Assembly: GCF_001672915.1 (NCBI RefSeq)
Contig: NZ_LZKR01000128.1
Span: 1 to 48,698, forward strand
Reading direction: 5' to 3'
Length of the DNA stretch: 48,698 bases
Source of the DNA: Mycobacterium sp. 1245805.9
Lineage (GTDB): Bacteria > Actinomycetota > Actinomycetes > Mycobacteriales > Mycobacteriaceae
Both the position numbers and the translations under genes were made by a program. The notes beneath the pieces are model-generated. The model did no database searches and was not told where the DNA came from. It saw nothing but the letters and a program-made list of their open reading frames with translations. Of the stretch, positions 37,053 through 48,342 are shown one piece after another. Numbering within the stretch: position 1 is the stretch's first letter; each line of letters starts with the position of its first letter.

Positions 37053-37334
37053 CTCGTGCCGGCGTCGGCCGGCCTAGTGCCTCGCGCCGGCTTCGCCGGC
37101 CTAGTGCCTCGCGTCGGCTTCGCCGACTGGTCCTCTATACACGAGCCGGCTGTGCACGGCACACGGCTGCGAGCGCCGGTTCGTGCCAGTCCCCGCCAGC
37201 TTCGACCCCGATCGGGGCCGCAACGAAGTGCTGATTGCTCTTAATTTTCTCTTAATGTTAAGGGTCGCCCCGCGGCAGACCAAATCACAAGGTACCGCCG
37301 ATCCCGTCACGGATTCGCCTACGTCGCGGTTGTG
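37053..37334. other. fadD32 upstream region with a 27-bp tandem repeat
   Basis: 282 non-coding bases between fadD32 and the cutinase-like gene; 37071-37097 and 37098-37124 are tandem 27-base units differing at one base, with a degenerate third copy next to them at about 37053-37070. Further on, an AT-rich patch with CTTAAT repeats (about 37237-37262, also readable as a TTAAG/CTTAA inverted repeat) is a likely promoter or regulator site for the fadD32 operon. I could not assign a factor. Confidence 0.5.
37071..37124. repeat. 27-bp tandem repeat, two near-identical units
   Basis: Each unit begins GGCCTAGTGCCTCGCG and ends CGGCTTCGCC; the only difference is C or T after CTCGCG. The repeat lies directly upstream of the fadD32 initiation region and could be a MIRU/VNTR-type locus. 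Confidence 0.6.
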
Positions 37335-38345
37335 TCACCCATGTTTGGGACGCGGCGCGTTTTCGATCAGCCCGCGGGCCCAATTAAGCGTCCAATCGGT
37401 CGCCGGTGCCCCGTCGAGGTTCCAGAACTGCGTCGTGGCGTACAGCGCGTGGACCGGCTGCCCGGCGCCTCCGGCCAGGGTGTTCAAGGTGTCGGGCAGC
37501 TTGGCGACGCTGAACGCTTCGTTCGGCGCGGCGCAGATGAGGTCACCCGGCGCGCAGATCTCGTTCGTCTTGGCGTTCAGCGCGCCGAATCCGCCCGGGC
37601 GCTCACCGGTCATGGTGAGGCCGAGGCCGGACAACACCGGCACCTCGTGCAGCGTGATCTCGGCGCCCTCGCCCGGCGGGTTGGGCCCGATGTCGTTGCC
37701 CACGCCGTCCTGGCGACGGCCGTCGGCGATCAACGTCACACCCAGCACCAGGTCGTCGTCGACGGGTCCCCGGCCGTTGCCGATGTCGCTGGCGATGTCA
37801 CCAATGATCACCGCGCCCTGGGAGAAGCCCATCAGCACGTAACTGGTCAGCGGACACTTGTTGTTCATGTCGGTCATCGCCTGGACGGTCGCGCGGGTGC
37901 CCTCCGCCCGGCTTTCGTTGTAGGACATCTGCGTGTCGCCGCTCAGCGGGTTGTGGAACTGCGCCGTGTAGGGGGTGGTGAAAATTTGTGCGCGCGAGGA
38001 CGGGAACTGCTGAGAGATCGCGGTGGTCACCTTGTGCAGCAACGCATTCGGGAACTGCGTCGGGTTGAGCGGATCGTCCTGCGGGGCGGACTCCCAGGTG
38101 CCCGGAACGTTGATCACCTGCACGTCGGGGCAGGAGGCGTCCTGGGACGCCGGCCGCGGCTTGTGCGGGTGGGTCGACGTGGAAGGCGGCGGCAGGATGC
38201 CGGGGGGCACCGCGCTGGGCGGCGATTCGCGGTTGCGCAGCAGCGTGACGACGGCCACCACGACGAGCAACACGACGCCCGCCACAGCGAGGGCGGCGAT
38301 CCAGGCGAGGATCCGGTGGCGTTTACGCCGCGCGCTCGTCGTCAT
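37335..38345 (-). CDS. Cutinase-like lipase/thioesterase (Rv3802c homologue, Culp6)
   Basis: 336 residues. An N-terminal membrane anchor (about residues 12-36, [22 protein letters not shown]) and a proline/threonine-rich linker precede a cutinase-type alpha/beta-hydrolase domain. The catalytic triad is Ser175 (GFSQG), Asp268 and His299, the same numbers as in Rv3802c. The homologue is an essential cell-envelope hydrolase with phospholipase/thioesterase activity and is inhibited by tetrahydrolipstatin; it is thought to be involved in mycolate homeostasis. AGGAGAAC directly precedes the ATG. It lies between fadD32 and fbpD as in M. tuberculosis. Confidence 0.93.
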   Translation of the reverse strand: MTTSARRKRHRILAWIAALAVAGVVLLVVVAVVTLLRNRESPPSAVPPGILPPPSTSTHPHKPRPASQDASCPDVQVINVPGTWESAPQDDPLNPTQFPNALLHKVTTAISQQFPSSRAQIFTTPYTAQFHNPLSGDTQMSYNESRAEGTRATVQAMTDMNNKCPLTSYVLMGFSQGAVIIGDIASDIGNGRGPVDDDLVLGVTLIADGRRQDGVGNDIGPNPPGEGAEITLHEVPVLSGLGLTMTGERPGGFGALNAKTNEICAPGDLICAAPNEAFSVAKLPDTLNTLAGGAGQPVHALYATTQFWNLDGAPATDWTLNWARGLIENAPRPKHG

Positions 38346-38466
38346 GTTCTCCTGCTAGCAGAGTCGGTCTATCGCAGCTCGGTTCCAGGCAAGCGGATAC
38401 TCCGCCCCCTGCTGCACTCTCCTACACGGTACCGGCGTTTCGGGCGCCACCCCGGGGCTCGCCGTC

Positions 38467-39387
38467 CTAGCGGATGGCCCCGACGATGTCGCCGGACATG
38501 GCCCCGAGCTCGCCTGCCCACGAGCCCCAGCCGTTGTCACCGCCGCCGGGGAAGTCGAAGTGGCCGTTGTGCCCGCCGACGCTGCGGTACTGCTGATAGA
38601 ACATCCGGCTGTTGCCCATCGCCTCGCCGGCCTGCCCGATCATGGCGGCCGGGTCGCTGGCCGCGTCGGTGGTCGGGCTCCAAACCCACACGCGGGTGTT
38701 GTTCTGCGCCAGCAGGGAGGCGTGCACCCACGGGTCGTGCCACTTCCACCGGCCGAGCTGCGGCGCCCCCCACATGCCGTTGCCGTCGACGCCGCCGAAC
38801 TGCTGCAGGCCGGCCAGGATCGAGCCGTTCGTGGTGGTGTTCGACGGGTACAGGAAGCCGGACAGCGAACCGGCGAAGCCGAAGCGATCCGGGTGGAAGC
38901 AAGCCAGCGCCATCGCGGCGTAGCCACCCTGGGAGGCGCCCACGGCGGCGTGGCCGCCGGGCGCCAGGCCCTTGTTGGCGGCCAGCCAGTTCGGCAGCTC
39001 GCTGGACAGGAAGGTGTCCCACTGCTTGCTGCCGTCGTTCTCCCAGTTGGTGTACATGCTGAAGGCGCCGCCGGCGGGCGCCACGACCGAGATGCCCTTG
39101 CCCGCCAGCGTGTTCATCGCGTTGCCGGCCGTAACCCAGTTGCTGACGTCGGGGGCGGCGTCGAAGGGATCCAGGAGATAGACCGCGTGCGGGCCGCCGG
39201 CCAGAAACGCCACCGGGATGTCGCGGCCCATCGCCGCCGACGGCACCATCAGGCTCTCGTAACCCGCGGCCCTGGCCTTGCCGACGGTTGCCGGCGCCAC
39301 CAGCGTCAGGGCCACCCCCAGCCCCACGGACAGTGCGGCGACGCCAAACATCCGCAGAAGCGCTGACAGACCCCTTACGACCCTCAT
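38467..39387 (-). CDS. fbpD: MPT51/FbpD, antigen-85-like secreted protein (Rv3803c homologue)
   Basis: 306 residues from the ATG at 39387, preceded by GGAGGGTGG. Signal peptide to about residue 40, then an alpha/beta-hydrolase fold of the antigen 85 family ([30 protein letters not shown]). The M. tuberculosis protein is considered non-catalytic; as I recall its nucleophile elbow reads GAAQG. Here it reads GASQG with Ser152 at the nucleophile position. The general-base histidine (THxW in antigen 85) is still replaced by Asn (GGDNGW), so mycolyltransferase activity remains unlikely. The protein binds fibronectin in other species. The gene is 153 bases downstream of fbpA. Confidence 0.92.
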   Translation of the reverse strand: MRVVRGLSALLRMFGVAALSVGLGVALTLVAPATVGKARAAGYESLMVPSAAMGRDIPVAFLAGGPHAVYLLDPFDAAPDVSNWVTAGNAMNTLAGKGISVVAPAGGAFSMYTNWENDGSKQWDTFLSSELPNWLAANKGLAPGGHAAVGASQGGYAAMALACFHPDRFGFAGSLSGFLYPSNTTTNGSILAGLQQFGGVDGNGMWGAPQLGRWKWHDPWVHASLLAQNNTRVWVWSPTTDAASDPAAMIGQAGEAMGNSRMFYQQYRSVGGHNGHFDFPGGGDNGWGSWAGELGAMSGDIVGAIR

Positions 39388-39540
39388 GTCCACCCTCCAT
39401 CGTCTAGTCGCTGTGTCTGCACATTAGCCAGGACGGGATTGCGGGCAGCCAGCAGGGTAGTGATATAGGCCACACTCCCCGCGCACAAACCAACGGCGGC
39501 GACCCGATTGGATCGCCGCCGTCAGTCGTGTTGCTCGTTC

Positions 39541-40920
<1,380 letters not shown>

Positions 40921-42792
40921 TCATTCGCGGGGAGGCGGCGGGATCGCCTCCGGAACCGGCAGCCCACACCTGGCGAGCTCGTAGAGCGGAACGCGATCGA
41001 TGCGGTACTTGGTGAACTCGAAGCTGTGCACGACGTTGGAAACGAAGCGATGCAAGGTCATTGGGGCTCGCACCGAACTCAGCATCGCCTTCGTCTCGGG
41101 GCACTGCAGCGCCGCGACGGCCTGCGCGACCCAGTTCACGTCCAAATAGCCCGGAATTCCCGGATACAACTTCACCCACGGGCCGTCGGCGATCACCCAG
41201 TCGGGGAACAGGTTCTTGTCGTGCCCGATCCGGCCGTGCTTCAGCCGCTCTGTGTGCTGGGCGAGCGGGTTTGCCAGCCCGATCTGGTCGATCACCCGCA
41301 CATCGAGCCCGACGTTCATCCCCAGCATGCCCAGGTTGGTGAAAAACACGGCGTGCTGCGGCTTTTGCGGCGCCTTGCGGTCCCCGGGCGCCGGCGGCAG
41401 CATCGGCACCAGGTCCCACTGGGTGTAGTTGCCGGACGGCAGCAACAACGCGCCCTCCGGGGTGTTGTCGAGCGCCGTGAGGACGGCGGCCATCCGCGGG
41501 TAGTCCAGGTAGTCGGCGGCCGTCAGCGGGTGCGCGTGCCCGGTGGCCTGCGCGTAGAAGCGGCGTTCGTCGACGATGCCCGAGTAGGTGACGTGGGTGG
41601 CGTCGTCGCCCATCCCGGGCGAGTTTGCTGCCCACAGCGACCAGCCCGCGACGCCCAGCCACAGCACCCCGGCCGCACCGGCCGCCCAGTAGCCGGTCTC
41701 CCGCGAGTAGTCCTGCCCGTCGGGGAGGGCGACCGGGACGACGGCCACCGGCGCCAGCAAACAAAATAGCGGCGCCAGCAACACCCGCGCGTGCATGAAA
41801 TCGCCGCCCTGCCGGATCCAGTAGAGCCCCTGCAGCAGCCCGCTGACGAGGACGAACGCGACGACCGCCGACGGGCTCTGCACCGCCCGCGCCAGGCGCC
41901 CGTAATCGGGCGACAGCGCCGGGCGCAGGAACGACGGGCGGCGCCGGGCGACCACCACCAGCACGCCCAGCGGCACCAGCAGCAGCACCGGAACCCACAC
42001 GGCGTAGGGAGCATTGAAGTTGGAGAGGTAGATCATCCCCTGCGACCACTTGTCGCCCGCCGCGTCCTTGGCCAACGCCGTGCCGGGCACCAGCAGGCCG
42101 TAGTAGCCCATCCGGAAGATCTCGTAGGCGACCGGCAGGAAACCGCCGGCGATCACGACCAGCGCGCGGCGCCGCCAGGTGCTGGCGGCGATGAGCATCA
42201 TGATCAGCGCCAGCCCGCCCATCAGCGCCAGCTCGGGGCGGACCAGCACGCTGAACCCGGCGACGAAGGCCAGCGCGCCGATGAAGACCGGGCCGCCCGG
42301 ACGCCCGCGCACCGGCTGCGCCCAGCACACCATCATCCACCACAGCAACCCCAGGTAGGCCAGCGCCAGGCCGCTCTCCAGGCCCGACGTGGCAAAGTCT
42401 CGGGCGGGCGGCAACGCGATGTAGACCAGCGCTCCGGCGGGCAGCAGGATCGCCCTGCGGCCGCGCAGGCTCGGCGCGTACAACCGGCCGGCGCCCAGCA
42501 TCAAAAATGCCACACCCAGCACCGAAAGTGTCAGAGCCAGCGCCAAGGCCACGTATTCCATGCGCATCGGCCCACCGACCCAGCTGCCCAGGTACATCAG
42601 ATAGGTCCACGCGGTGGAGGTGTTCGCCTCGACCCGCTCGCCCTGGTTGAACACCGGCCCGTTGCCGGCCAGCAAATTGCGCACCGTGCGCAGCACGATG
42701 AGCCCGTCGTCGGCGATCCAGCGCCGCTGCCACGCGCCCCACCCGAACAGGACGGCGACCACCGCCACGCTGATCCACAGGCTGACCCGCAC
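40921..42792 (-). CDS. aftB: Terminal beta-1,2-arabinofuranosyltransferase AftB (Rv3805c homologue)
   Basis: 623 residues from the GTG at 42792 (VRVSLWISVAVVAVLFGWG), which matches the M. tuberculosis N-terminus (627 residues). In-frame GTG/TTG codons up to 42872, just after the ubiA stop, could add up to 26 residues. GT-C enzyme with about ten membrane helices. The first extracytoplasmic loop carries the Asp pair WIADDGLIVLRTVRNLLAGNG, and a C-terminal periplasmic domain includes LPSGNYTQWDLVPML. It caps arabinan with beta-1,2 arabinofuranose, making the sites to which mycolates are attached. It is the last gene of the glf-glfT2-PAP2-ubiA-aftB run. Confidence 0.95.
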   Translation of the reverse strand: MRVSLWISVAVVAVLFGWGAWQRRWIADDGLIVLRTVRNLLAGNGPVFNQGERVEANTSTAWTYLMYLGSWVGGPMRMEYVALALALTLSVLGVAFLMLGAGRLYAPSLRGRRAILLPAGALVYIALPPARDFATSGLESGLALAYLGLLWWMMVCWAQPVRGRPGGPVFIGALAFVAGFSVLVRPELALMGGLALIMMLIAASTWRRRALVVIAGGFLPVAYEIFRMGYYGLLVPGTALAKDAAGDKWSQGMIYLSNFNAPYAVWVPVLLLVPLGVLVVVARRRPSFLRPALSPDYGRLARAVQSPSAVVAFVLVSGLLQGLYWIRQGGDFMHARVLLAPLFCLLAPVAVVPVALPDGQDYSRETGYWAAGAAGVLWLGVAGWSLWAANSPGMGDDATHVTYSGIVDERRFYAQATGHAHPLTAADYLDYPRMAAVLTALDNTPEGALLLPSGNYTQWDLVPMLPPAPGDRKAPQKPQHAVFFTNLGMLGMNVGLDVRVIDQIGLANPLAQHTERLKHGRIGHDKNLFPDWVIADGPWVKLYPGIPGYLDVNWVAQAVAALQCPETKAMLSSVRAPMTLHRFVSNVVHSFEFTKYRIDRVPLYELARCGLPVPEAIPPPPRE

Positions 42793-42880
42793 CGTGGTGA
42801 CGTACGGGAATAGCGGCTGGCCGGCCCGCCGGATCACCGGCCGGCGCAGCACCCCCACCCCCAGCGCCTTCAATTGGGGG

Positions 42881-43789
42881 CTAGCCGAGGGCAACGGCGG
42901 CCCCCACCGTTGCGATCCACGCCAGCGCCAACAGCTGCAGCACCCGGTCGCGCAACGCAATGTCTTCGGGCTCCCCGGCCAGCCCGCCGTCGACGTCGAC
43001 CGCGTAGCGCAGGATCGCGATGGTGAACGGCACCATGGACACCGTGAACCAGCGCGCGGAGCCGTGGTCGCGCTCGAACGCCCACAGCCCGTAGCACATC
43101 ACCACCGCGGTGGCCGACATCGTCCAGACGAAGCGCAGGTAGGTGCTGGTGTAGCTCTCCAGCGCCTTGCGGATCGACGCGCCGGTGCGCTCGGCCAGTT
43201 GCAGTTCGGCGTAGCGCTTGCCGGCCACCATGAACAGCGACGCGAACGCCGCCACCAGCAAAAACCACTGCGACAGCCGGGTGTCGGTGGCCGCGCCCCC
43301 CGCGATGGCCCGCAGCAGGTACGCCGACGACACGATGCAGATGTCCATCACCGCCTGGTGCTTGAGGCCGAAGCAGTAGCCCAGCTGCATGCCGATGTAG
43401 ACCGCCATCACCACCGCCAGGTTCGGCGTCAGCCACCAGGCCACGCCGAGTGATGCCGTCGCGAGCACCACGGCCAGGGTGTAGGCCAGCCATTCGGGCA
43501 CCACGCCCGCCGCGATCGGGCGGAACCGTTTGGTGGGGTGTTCGCGGTCGGCCTCGACGTCGCGGACGTCGTTGATCAGGTAGATGGCGGAGGCCGCCAG
43601 GCTGAACACCACGAAGGCCACCGCCACCTGAATTCCCAGCTGGCCGTAGTCATATCGGTGGCCTCGGCCCGCCGCGCTCAGCGGTGCGGCCAGGACGAGC
43701 ACGTTCTTCACCCATTGGCGCGGGCGGATCGCCTTGACCACCCCGACGATCAGGTTCCCCGGAGGCCCGACCACCACGTCTTCGCTCAT
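42881..43789 (-). CDS. ubiA: Decaprenyl-phosphate phosphoribosyltransferase UbiA (Rv3806c homologue)
   Basis: 302 residues, the same as the homologue. UbiA-superfamily membrane enzyme with about nine helices. The Asp-rich motif N73-D74-xx-D77-xxx-D81 (INDVRDVEADREHPTKRFRP) binds magnesium and pyrophosphate, and GKRYAELQ is a second conserved cytosolic loop. It transfers 5-phosphoribose from PRPP to decaprenyl phosphate, the first committed step toward the arabinose donor. Mutations here raise ethambutol resistance in M. tuberculosis. The ATG at 43789 overlaps the PAP2 gene stop by 4 bases (ATGA), so successive pathway steps are translationally coupled. Confidence 0.96.
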   Translation of the reverse strand: MSEDVVVGPPGNLIVGVVKAIRPRQWVKNVLVLAAPLSAAGRGHRYDYGQLGIQVAVAFVVFSLAASAIYLINDVRDVEADREHPTKRFRPIAAGVVPEWLAYTLAVVLATASLGVAWWLTPNLAVVMAVYIGMQLGYCFGLKHQAVMDICIVSSAYLLRAIAGGAATDTRLSQWFLLVAAFASLFMVAGKRYAELQLAERTGASIRKALESYTSTYLRFVWTMSATAVVMCYGLWAFERDHGSARWFTVSMVPFTIAILRYAVDVDGGLAGEPEDIALRDRVLQLLALAWIATVGAAVALG

Positions 43790-44307
43790 TCGGTAGCCCC
43801 TCGCGCTCGGTCCGCGATCCCGGCGACGGCGGCGCCGAGGGCGATGCCGAAGGCCACGTCGCTGGGATAGTGCACGCCCAGCAGTATCCGCGACAGCGCC
43901 ATCGGAGGGACGAGCAACACGGGCAAGGGGAGCCCGGTTGCGCGACTCATCAGGATCGCCGCGGCGGTGGTGGAGGTGGCGTGCGCGGAGGGAAAGCTCA
44001 GTTGGCTCGGCGTGCCGACGTTCACCGCGACCGCCGGGTGGTGCGGCCGCTTGCGCCGCACCAGGCGCTTGACCAGCACGGCGGCGGCGTGCGCGGCGAA
44101 CGCGCCGGCCCCGGCCACCAGCCACTCGCGGCGACGGCCCGGCATGAGCACCGCACCGAGCAGCGACACGACCAGCCAGCCGATGCTGTGCTCGCCGAAG
44201 TGGGACAGCCCTCGCGCCGCGCCCAACACGCCGGGGCGATCGGCCAGCGCCGACTGGACGGCCACCAGCGCGGCCACCTCACCGCGCGGGGCGGCCGATT
44301 CAACCAT
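43786..44307 (-). CDS. PAP2-family phosphatase, putative decaprenylphosphoryl-5-phosphoribose phosphatase (Rv3807c homologue)
   Basis: 173 residues with the three PAP2 motifs: K80-xxxxxx-R87-P88 (KRLVRRKRP), PSAH at 106-109 (usually PSGH), and SR-xxxxx-H-xxx-D at 139-150 (SRILLGVHYPSD). Helices surround the active site, which would face the periplasm or membrane interface. It is thought to remove the 5-phosphate from decaprenyl-phosphoryl-phosphoribose made by UbiA, giving the DprE1 substrate; genetic work suggests another phosphatase can substitute. The start overlaps the glfT2 stop by 8 bases and its stop overlaps the ubiA start. Confidence 0.92.
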   Translation of the reverse strand: MVESAAPRGEVAALVAVQSALADRPGVLGAARGLSHFGEHSIGWLVVSLLGAVLMPGRRREWLVAGAGAFAAHAAAVLVKRLVRRKRPHHPAVAVNVGTPSQLSFPSAHATSTTAAAILMSRATGLPLPVLLVPPMALSRILLGVHYPSDVAFGIALGAAVAGIADRARGATE

Positions 44308-46191
44308 GCTTGGGTTCGCCGGCTGGCAACAACGCCGTCTCCCACTTCTGCTTGCTGGACAGCGCGGGCAGCGCCTCCCGGTACACCCGGCGCATCTCGT
44401 CGAACCGGCCCAGCAGGCGGCGCTGACGGCGTAGCGATTTCAGCAACAGCGACATCATCTTTCGCCGGTCGCGCTGCCGGTAGACCACGCCGCATCCGTC
44501 GGCGGTCGTCACGGTCACGCCGTCGACCGTGCAGAGCCGGAACCAGCGCGCGTCCTGGGTCGGAACGTTGTACTCCGGACGCGTGTGGGCGTCCGGGTCG
44601 GCCGCCGTCATGTTGTGCAATATCCCGCGCGCCAGCCGGTAGCTGATGGAGACGGGGTTCACCGGCGGCTTCATGGCCTTGGTCTTATTCTGCGGCGACG
44701 GCAGCTCGCTCGCTGCCGGCAGCACGACCGCGTCGGGGTACTCCTTGCGGATCCGGTGCACTTCCGGCAGCGCCGATTCCAGGATCGAGAAGATGTGTTC
44801 GGGACCGGCCAGGAAGTCGTCGATCGCCCTGTTCTGGATCGCGACCGTCGAGTATTCAAGGCACGCAAGGTGTTTCAGCGTCGCCTTGAGGTGGCTGCGG
44901 ACCAATCCGGTGATGTCTCCGTCCCAGTGCAGCGCCGCGACCACCAACCGGTTGCGCAAGTGGAAGTAGGCCTGCCAGTCGATGGCGTCGTCCTTGTCGC
45001 TCCAGGCCATGTGCCAGATCGCGGCCCCGGGCAGGGTGACGGTCGGATAGCCGTGCTCGCCGGCGCGCAGGCCGTATTCGGCGTCGTCCCATTTGATGAA
45101 CAACGGCACCGGCTGTCCGAGCTCCTCGGCCACCTGCCGCGGGATCATGCACGTCCACCAGCCGTTGAAGTCGACGTCGATGCGCCGGTGCAGCAGCGCG
45201 CTTCGATCGTTGTTGTCGTTCAAGGGGAATTTCGCGAAGTCGTGGTCGTACTCGGCGTGCGGGGCGGCGGTCCACATGAAGTTCGACTGGTTGACGACCT
45301 CGCCCATGATGTGTAGGTGCGACGGCTCCTGCAGGTTGAGCATCTGACCGCCGATCAGCATCGGCGCCTTGGCGAAGCGGTTCAGCGCCAGTACCCGCAG
45401 GATGGTGTCCGGCTCGATGCGGATGTCGTCGTCCATGAACAGGATCTGTTGGCAGTCCGTGTTTTTCAGCGCCTCGTACATCACCCGGCTGTATCCGCCG
45501 GAACCGCCGAGATTCGGCTGGTCGTGGATCGACAGCCGGTCGCCCAGACCGGCGGCCGCGGCCGGGAAGTCCGGGTGGTCGCGCACCTTGCGCGTGCCCT
45601 GATCCGGCACGATGACCGCCCCAATCACCTTGTCCACCAACGGATCTGCAGTCAGGTCGGCCAGCGCGTTGACGCAGTCGGCGGGACGGTTGAAGGTGGG
45701 GATACCGACGGCGACGTTGGCGGTGCCGGGGGCGGGCTCGGTCGCGTACCAGCCACCGCTGAGCAGGCTGACCGCGGTGTCGGTGGTGATGTCGAACCAG
45801 ATCCAGCCGCCGTCCTCGAACGGCTTGAGGGGCACCTCGATCTCGACGACGGCGGGCTGATCGTCGGTGCCGACGAACTGGCGGCCCTCCACCGAGATCC
45901 GCACCCCGGTGGCCTTGGTCCGGTACATGTCGACGCGTCCCGTTCCGGTCAGCTCGACCCGCAACACCACCGACGTGCAGATCGACCAACGGCGCCAGTA
46001 GCTGGCCGGGAACGCGTTGAAGTACGTCGCGAACGACACCTCCGACTCGGCGCCGATCTGCAGCGAGGTGCGCGACGTCGCGTGCGCGCGCCGCGCGTTG
46101 GTGGTCGACTCCTCGAGGTAGAGCTTGCGCACGTCGAGGGGTTCGCCCGGACGGGGCAGGATGATTCGGGACAGCAGGCTAACGGCGGTCA

Positions 46192-46192
<1 letters not shown>
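44300..46192 (-). CDS. glfT2: Polymerising galactofuranosyltransferase GlfT2 (Rv3808c homologue)
   Basis: 630 residues; the homologue is about 637. An N-terminal beta-barrel domain (about 1-155) is followed by a GT-A domain. D254-D255-D256 (FMDDDIRIEP) bind manganese and UDP-Galf, D369-D370 (IKWDDAEYG) include the catalytic base, and H394 (AIWHMAW) is a further metal ligand. C-terminal helices mediate tetramer and membrane association. It extends galactan with alternating beta-1,5 and beta-1,6 linkages at the cytosolic membrane face. Its ATG overlaps the glf stop by one base (TAATG), so substrate synthesis and polymerisation are coupled. Confidence 0.96.
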
Positions 46193-47631
<1,439 letters not shown>

Positions 47632-48342
47632 GTGCCGAATCGACGCCGACGCAAGGTTTCGACAGCCATGAGCGCGGTCGCCGCTGTGGCAGTGGCGAGT
47701 CCTTGCGCATACTTCCTGGTCTACGAATCGACCGCCGGCAGCAAGCCGGCCGAACACCACGAGTTCAAGCAGGCCGCGGTGATGTCCGACCTGCCCGGCG
47801 AGCTGATGGGCGCGCTGTCGCAGGGCCTGTCGCAGTTCGGGATCAACCTGCCGCCGGTGCCCGCGCTCAGCGGTGGAACCGCCGCCGCCACACCGGGTCT
47901 GACCAGCCCAGGCCTGACGAGCCCGGGGTTGACCAGCCCAGGCTTGACGAGCCCGGCGCTGACCAGTCCCGGCCTGACCAGCCCTGGCTTGACCAGCCCT
48001 GGCTTGACGAGCCCGGCTTTGGCGAATCCGGGCCTGCCGCCCACGACGCCGGGCACACCCGGGGTCGCCACGCCGGGCGCGGCGGCGACGACGCCGGCCG
48101 CCGGGCTCAACCCCGCACTTGCCAACCCGGGCCTGACCAGCCCGACCGGGCTCACACCCGGGGTGGCGAGCCCCGCGCTCTCGCCCAGCGAGGTGCCGAT
48201 CGACTCGACGACGGCAGGATTGGACCCGGGCGCCGGCGGCACCTACCCGATCCTGGGTGACCCGTCGACGCTGGGCGGTGCTTCGCCGATCGCGTCCGGC
48301 GGCACCGGCGGGACCGGCGGCACCCGCGGCAGCACCCGGTAG
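47632..48342 (+). CDS. erp: Exported repetitive protein Erp (PirG, Rv3810 homologue), 3' end broken
   Basis: As written it codes for 236 residues from the GTG at 47632 (VPNRRRRKVSTAMSAVAAVAVASPCAYFLVYES). There is an exported N-terminus with a single hydrophobic segment, then a conserved domain (HHEFKQAAVMSDLPGELMGALSQGLSQFGINLPPVP), a PGLTS repeat region and the TYPILGDPSTLGG segment. Erp is a cell-surface virulence protein. The normal C-terminal domain (NDxMQxANxLGxxQAIDLLKG) is missing from this strand: after SGGTGGTGGT the frame ends with RGSTR and a stop. That domain is found in the correct frame on the minus strand at 48325-48696. The break coincides with a 77-bp inverted repeat and is probably an assembly artefact. 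Confidence 0.85.
   Translation: MPNRRRRKVSTAMSAVAAVAVASPCAYFLVYESTAGSKPAEHHEFKQAAVMSDLPGELMGALSQGLSQFGINLPPVPALSGGTAAATPGLTSPGLTSPGLTSPGLTSPALTSPGLTSPGLTSPGLTSPALANPGLPPTTPGTPGVATPGAAATTPAAGLNPALANPGLTSPTGLTPGVASPALSPSEVPIDSTTAGLDPGAGGTYPILGDPSTLGGASPIASGGTGGTGGTRGSTR
47893..48027 (+). repeat. 15-bp tandem repeats encoding P[G/A]LTS in erp
   Basis: Eight consecutive pentapeptides PGLTS or PALTS plus a final PALAN variant, encoded by 15-base units with small differences. Copy number of this array is the main length polymorphism of Erp between mycobacterial species. Confidence 0.85.
48248..48324 (+). repeat. 77-bp inverted repeat, left arm (inside erp)
   Basis: These 77 bases are the exact reverse complement of 48622-48698, the last 77 bases of the window. 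The match stops at 48325/48621. The arm codes for Erp residues ILGDPSTLGGASPIASGGTG and the following GGTGGT. Confidence 0.95.

Noticed and set aside
47893..48027. Regular short repeats considered as a CRISPR array
   Set aside because: The 15-bp units are contiguous, in-frame and encode PGLTS in Erp; there are no spacers.
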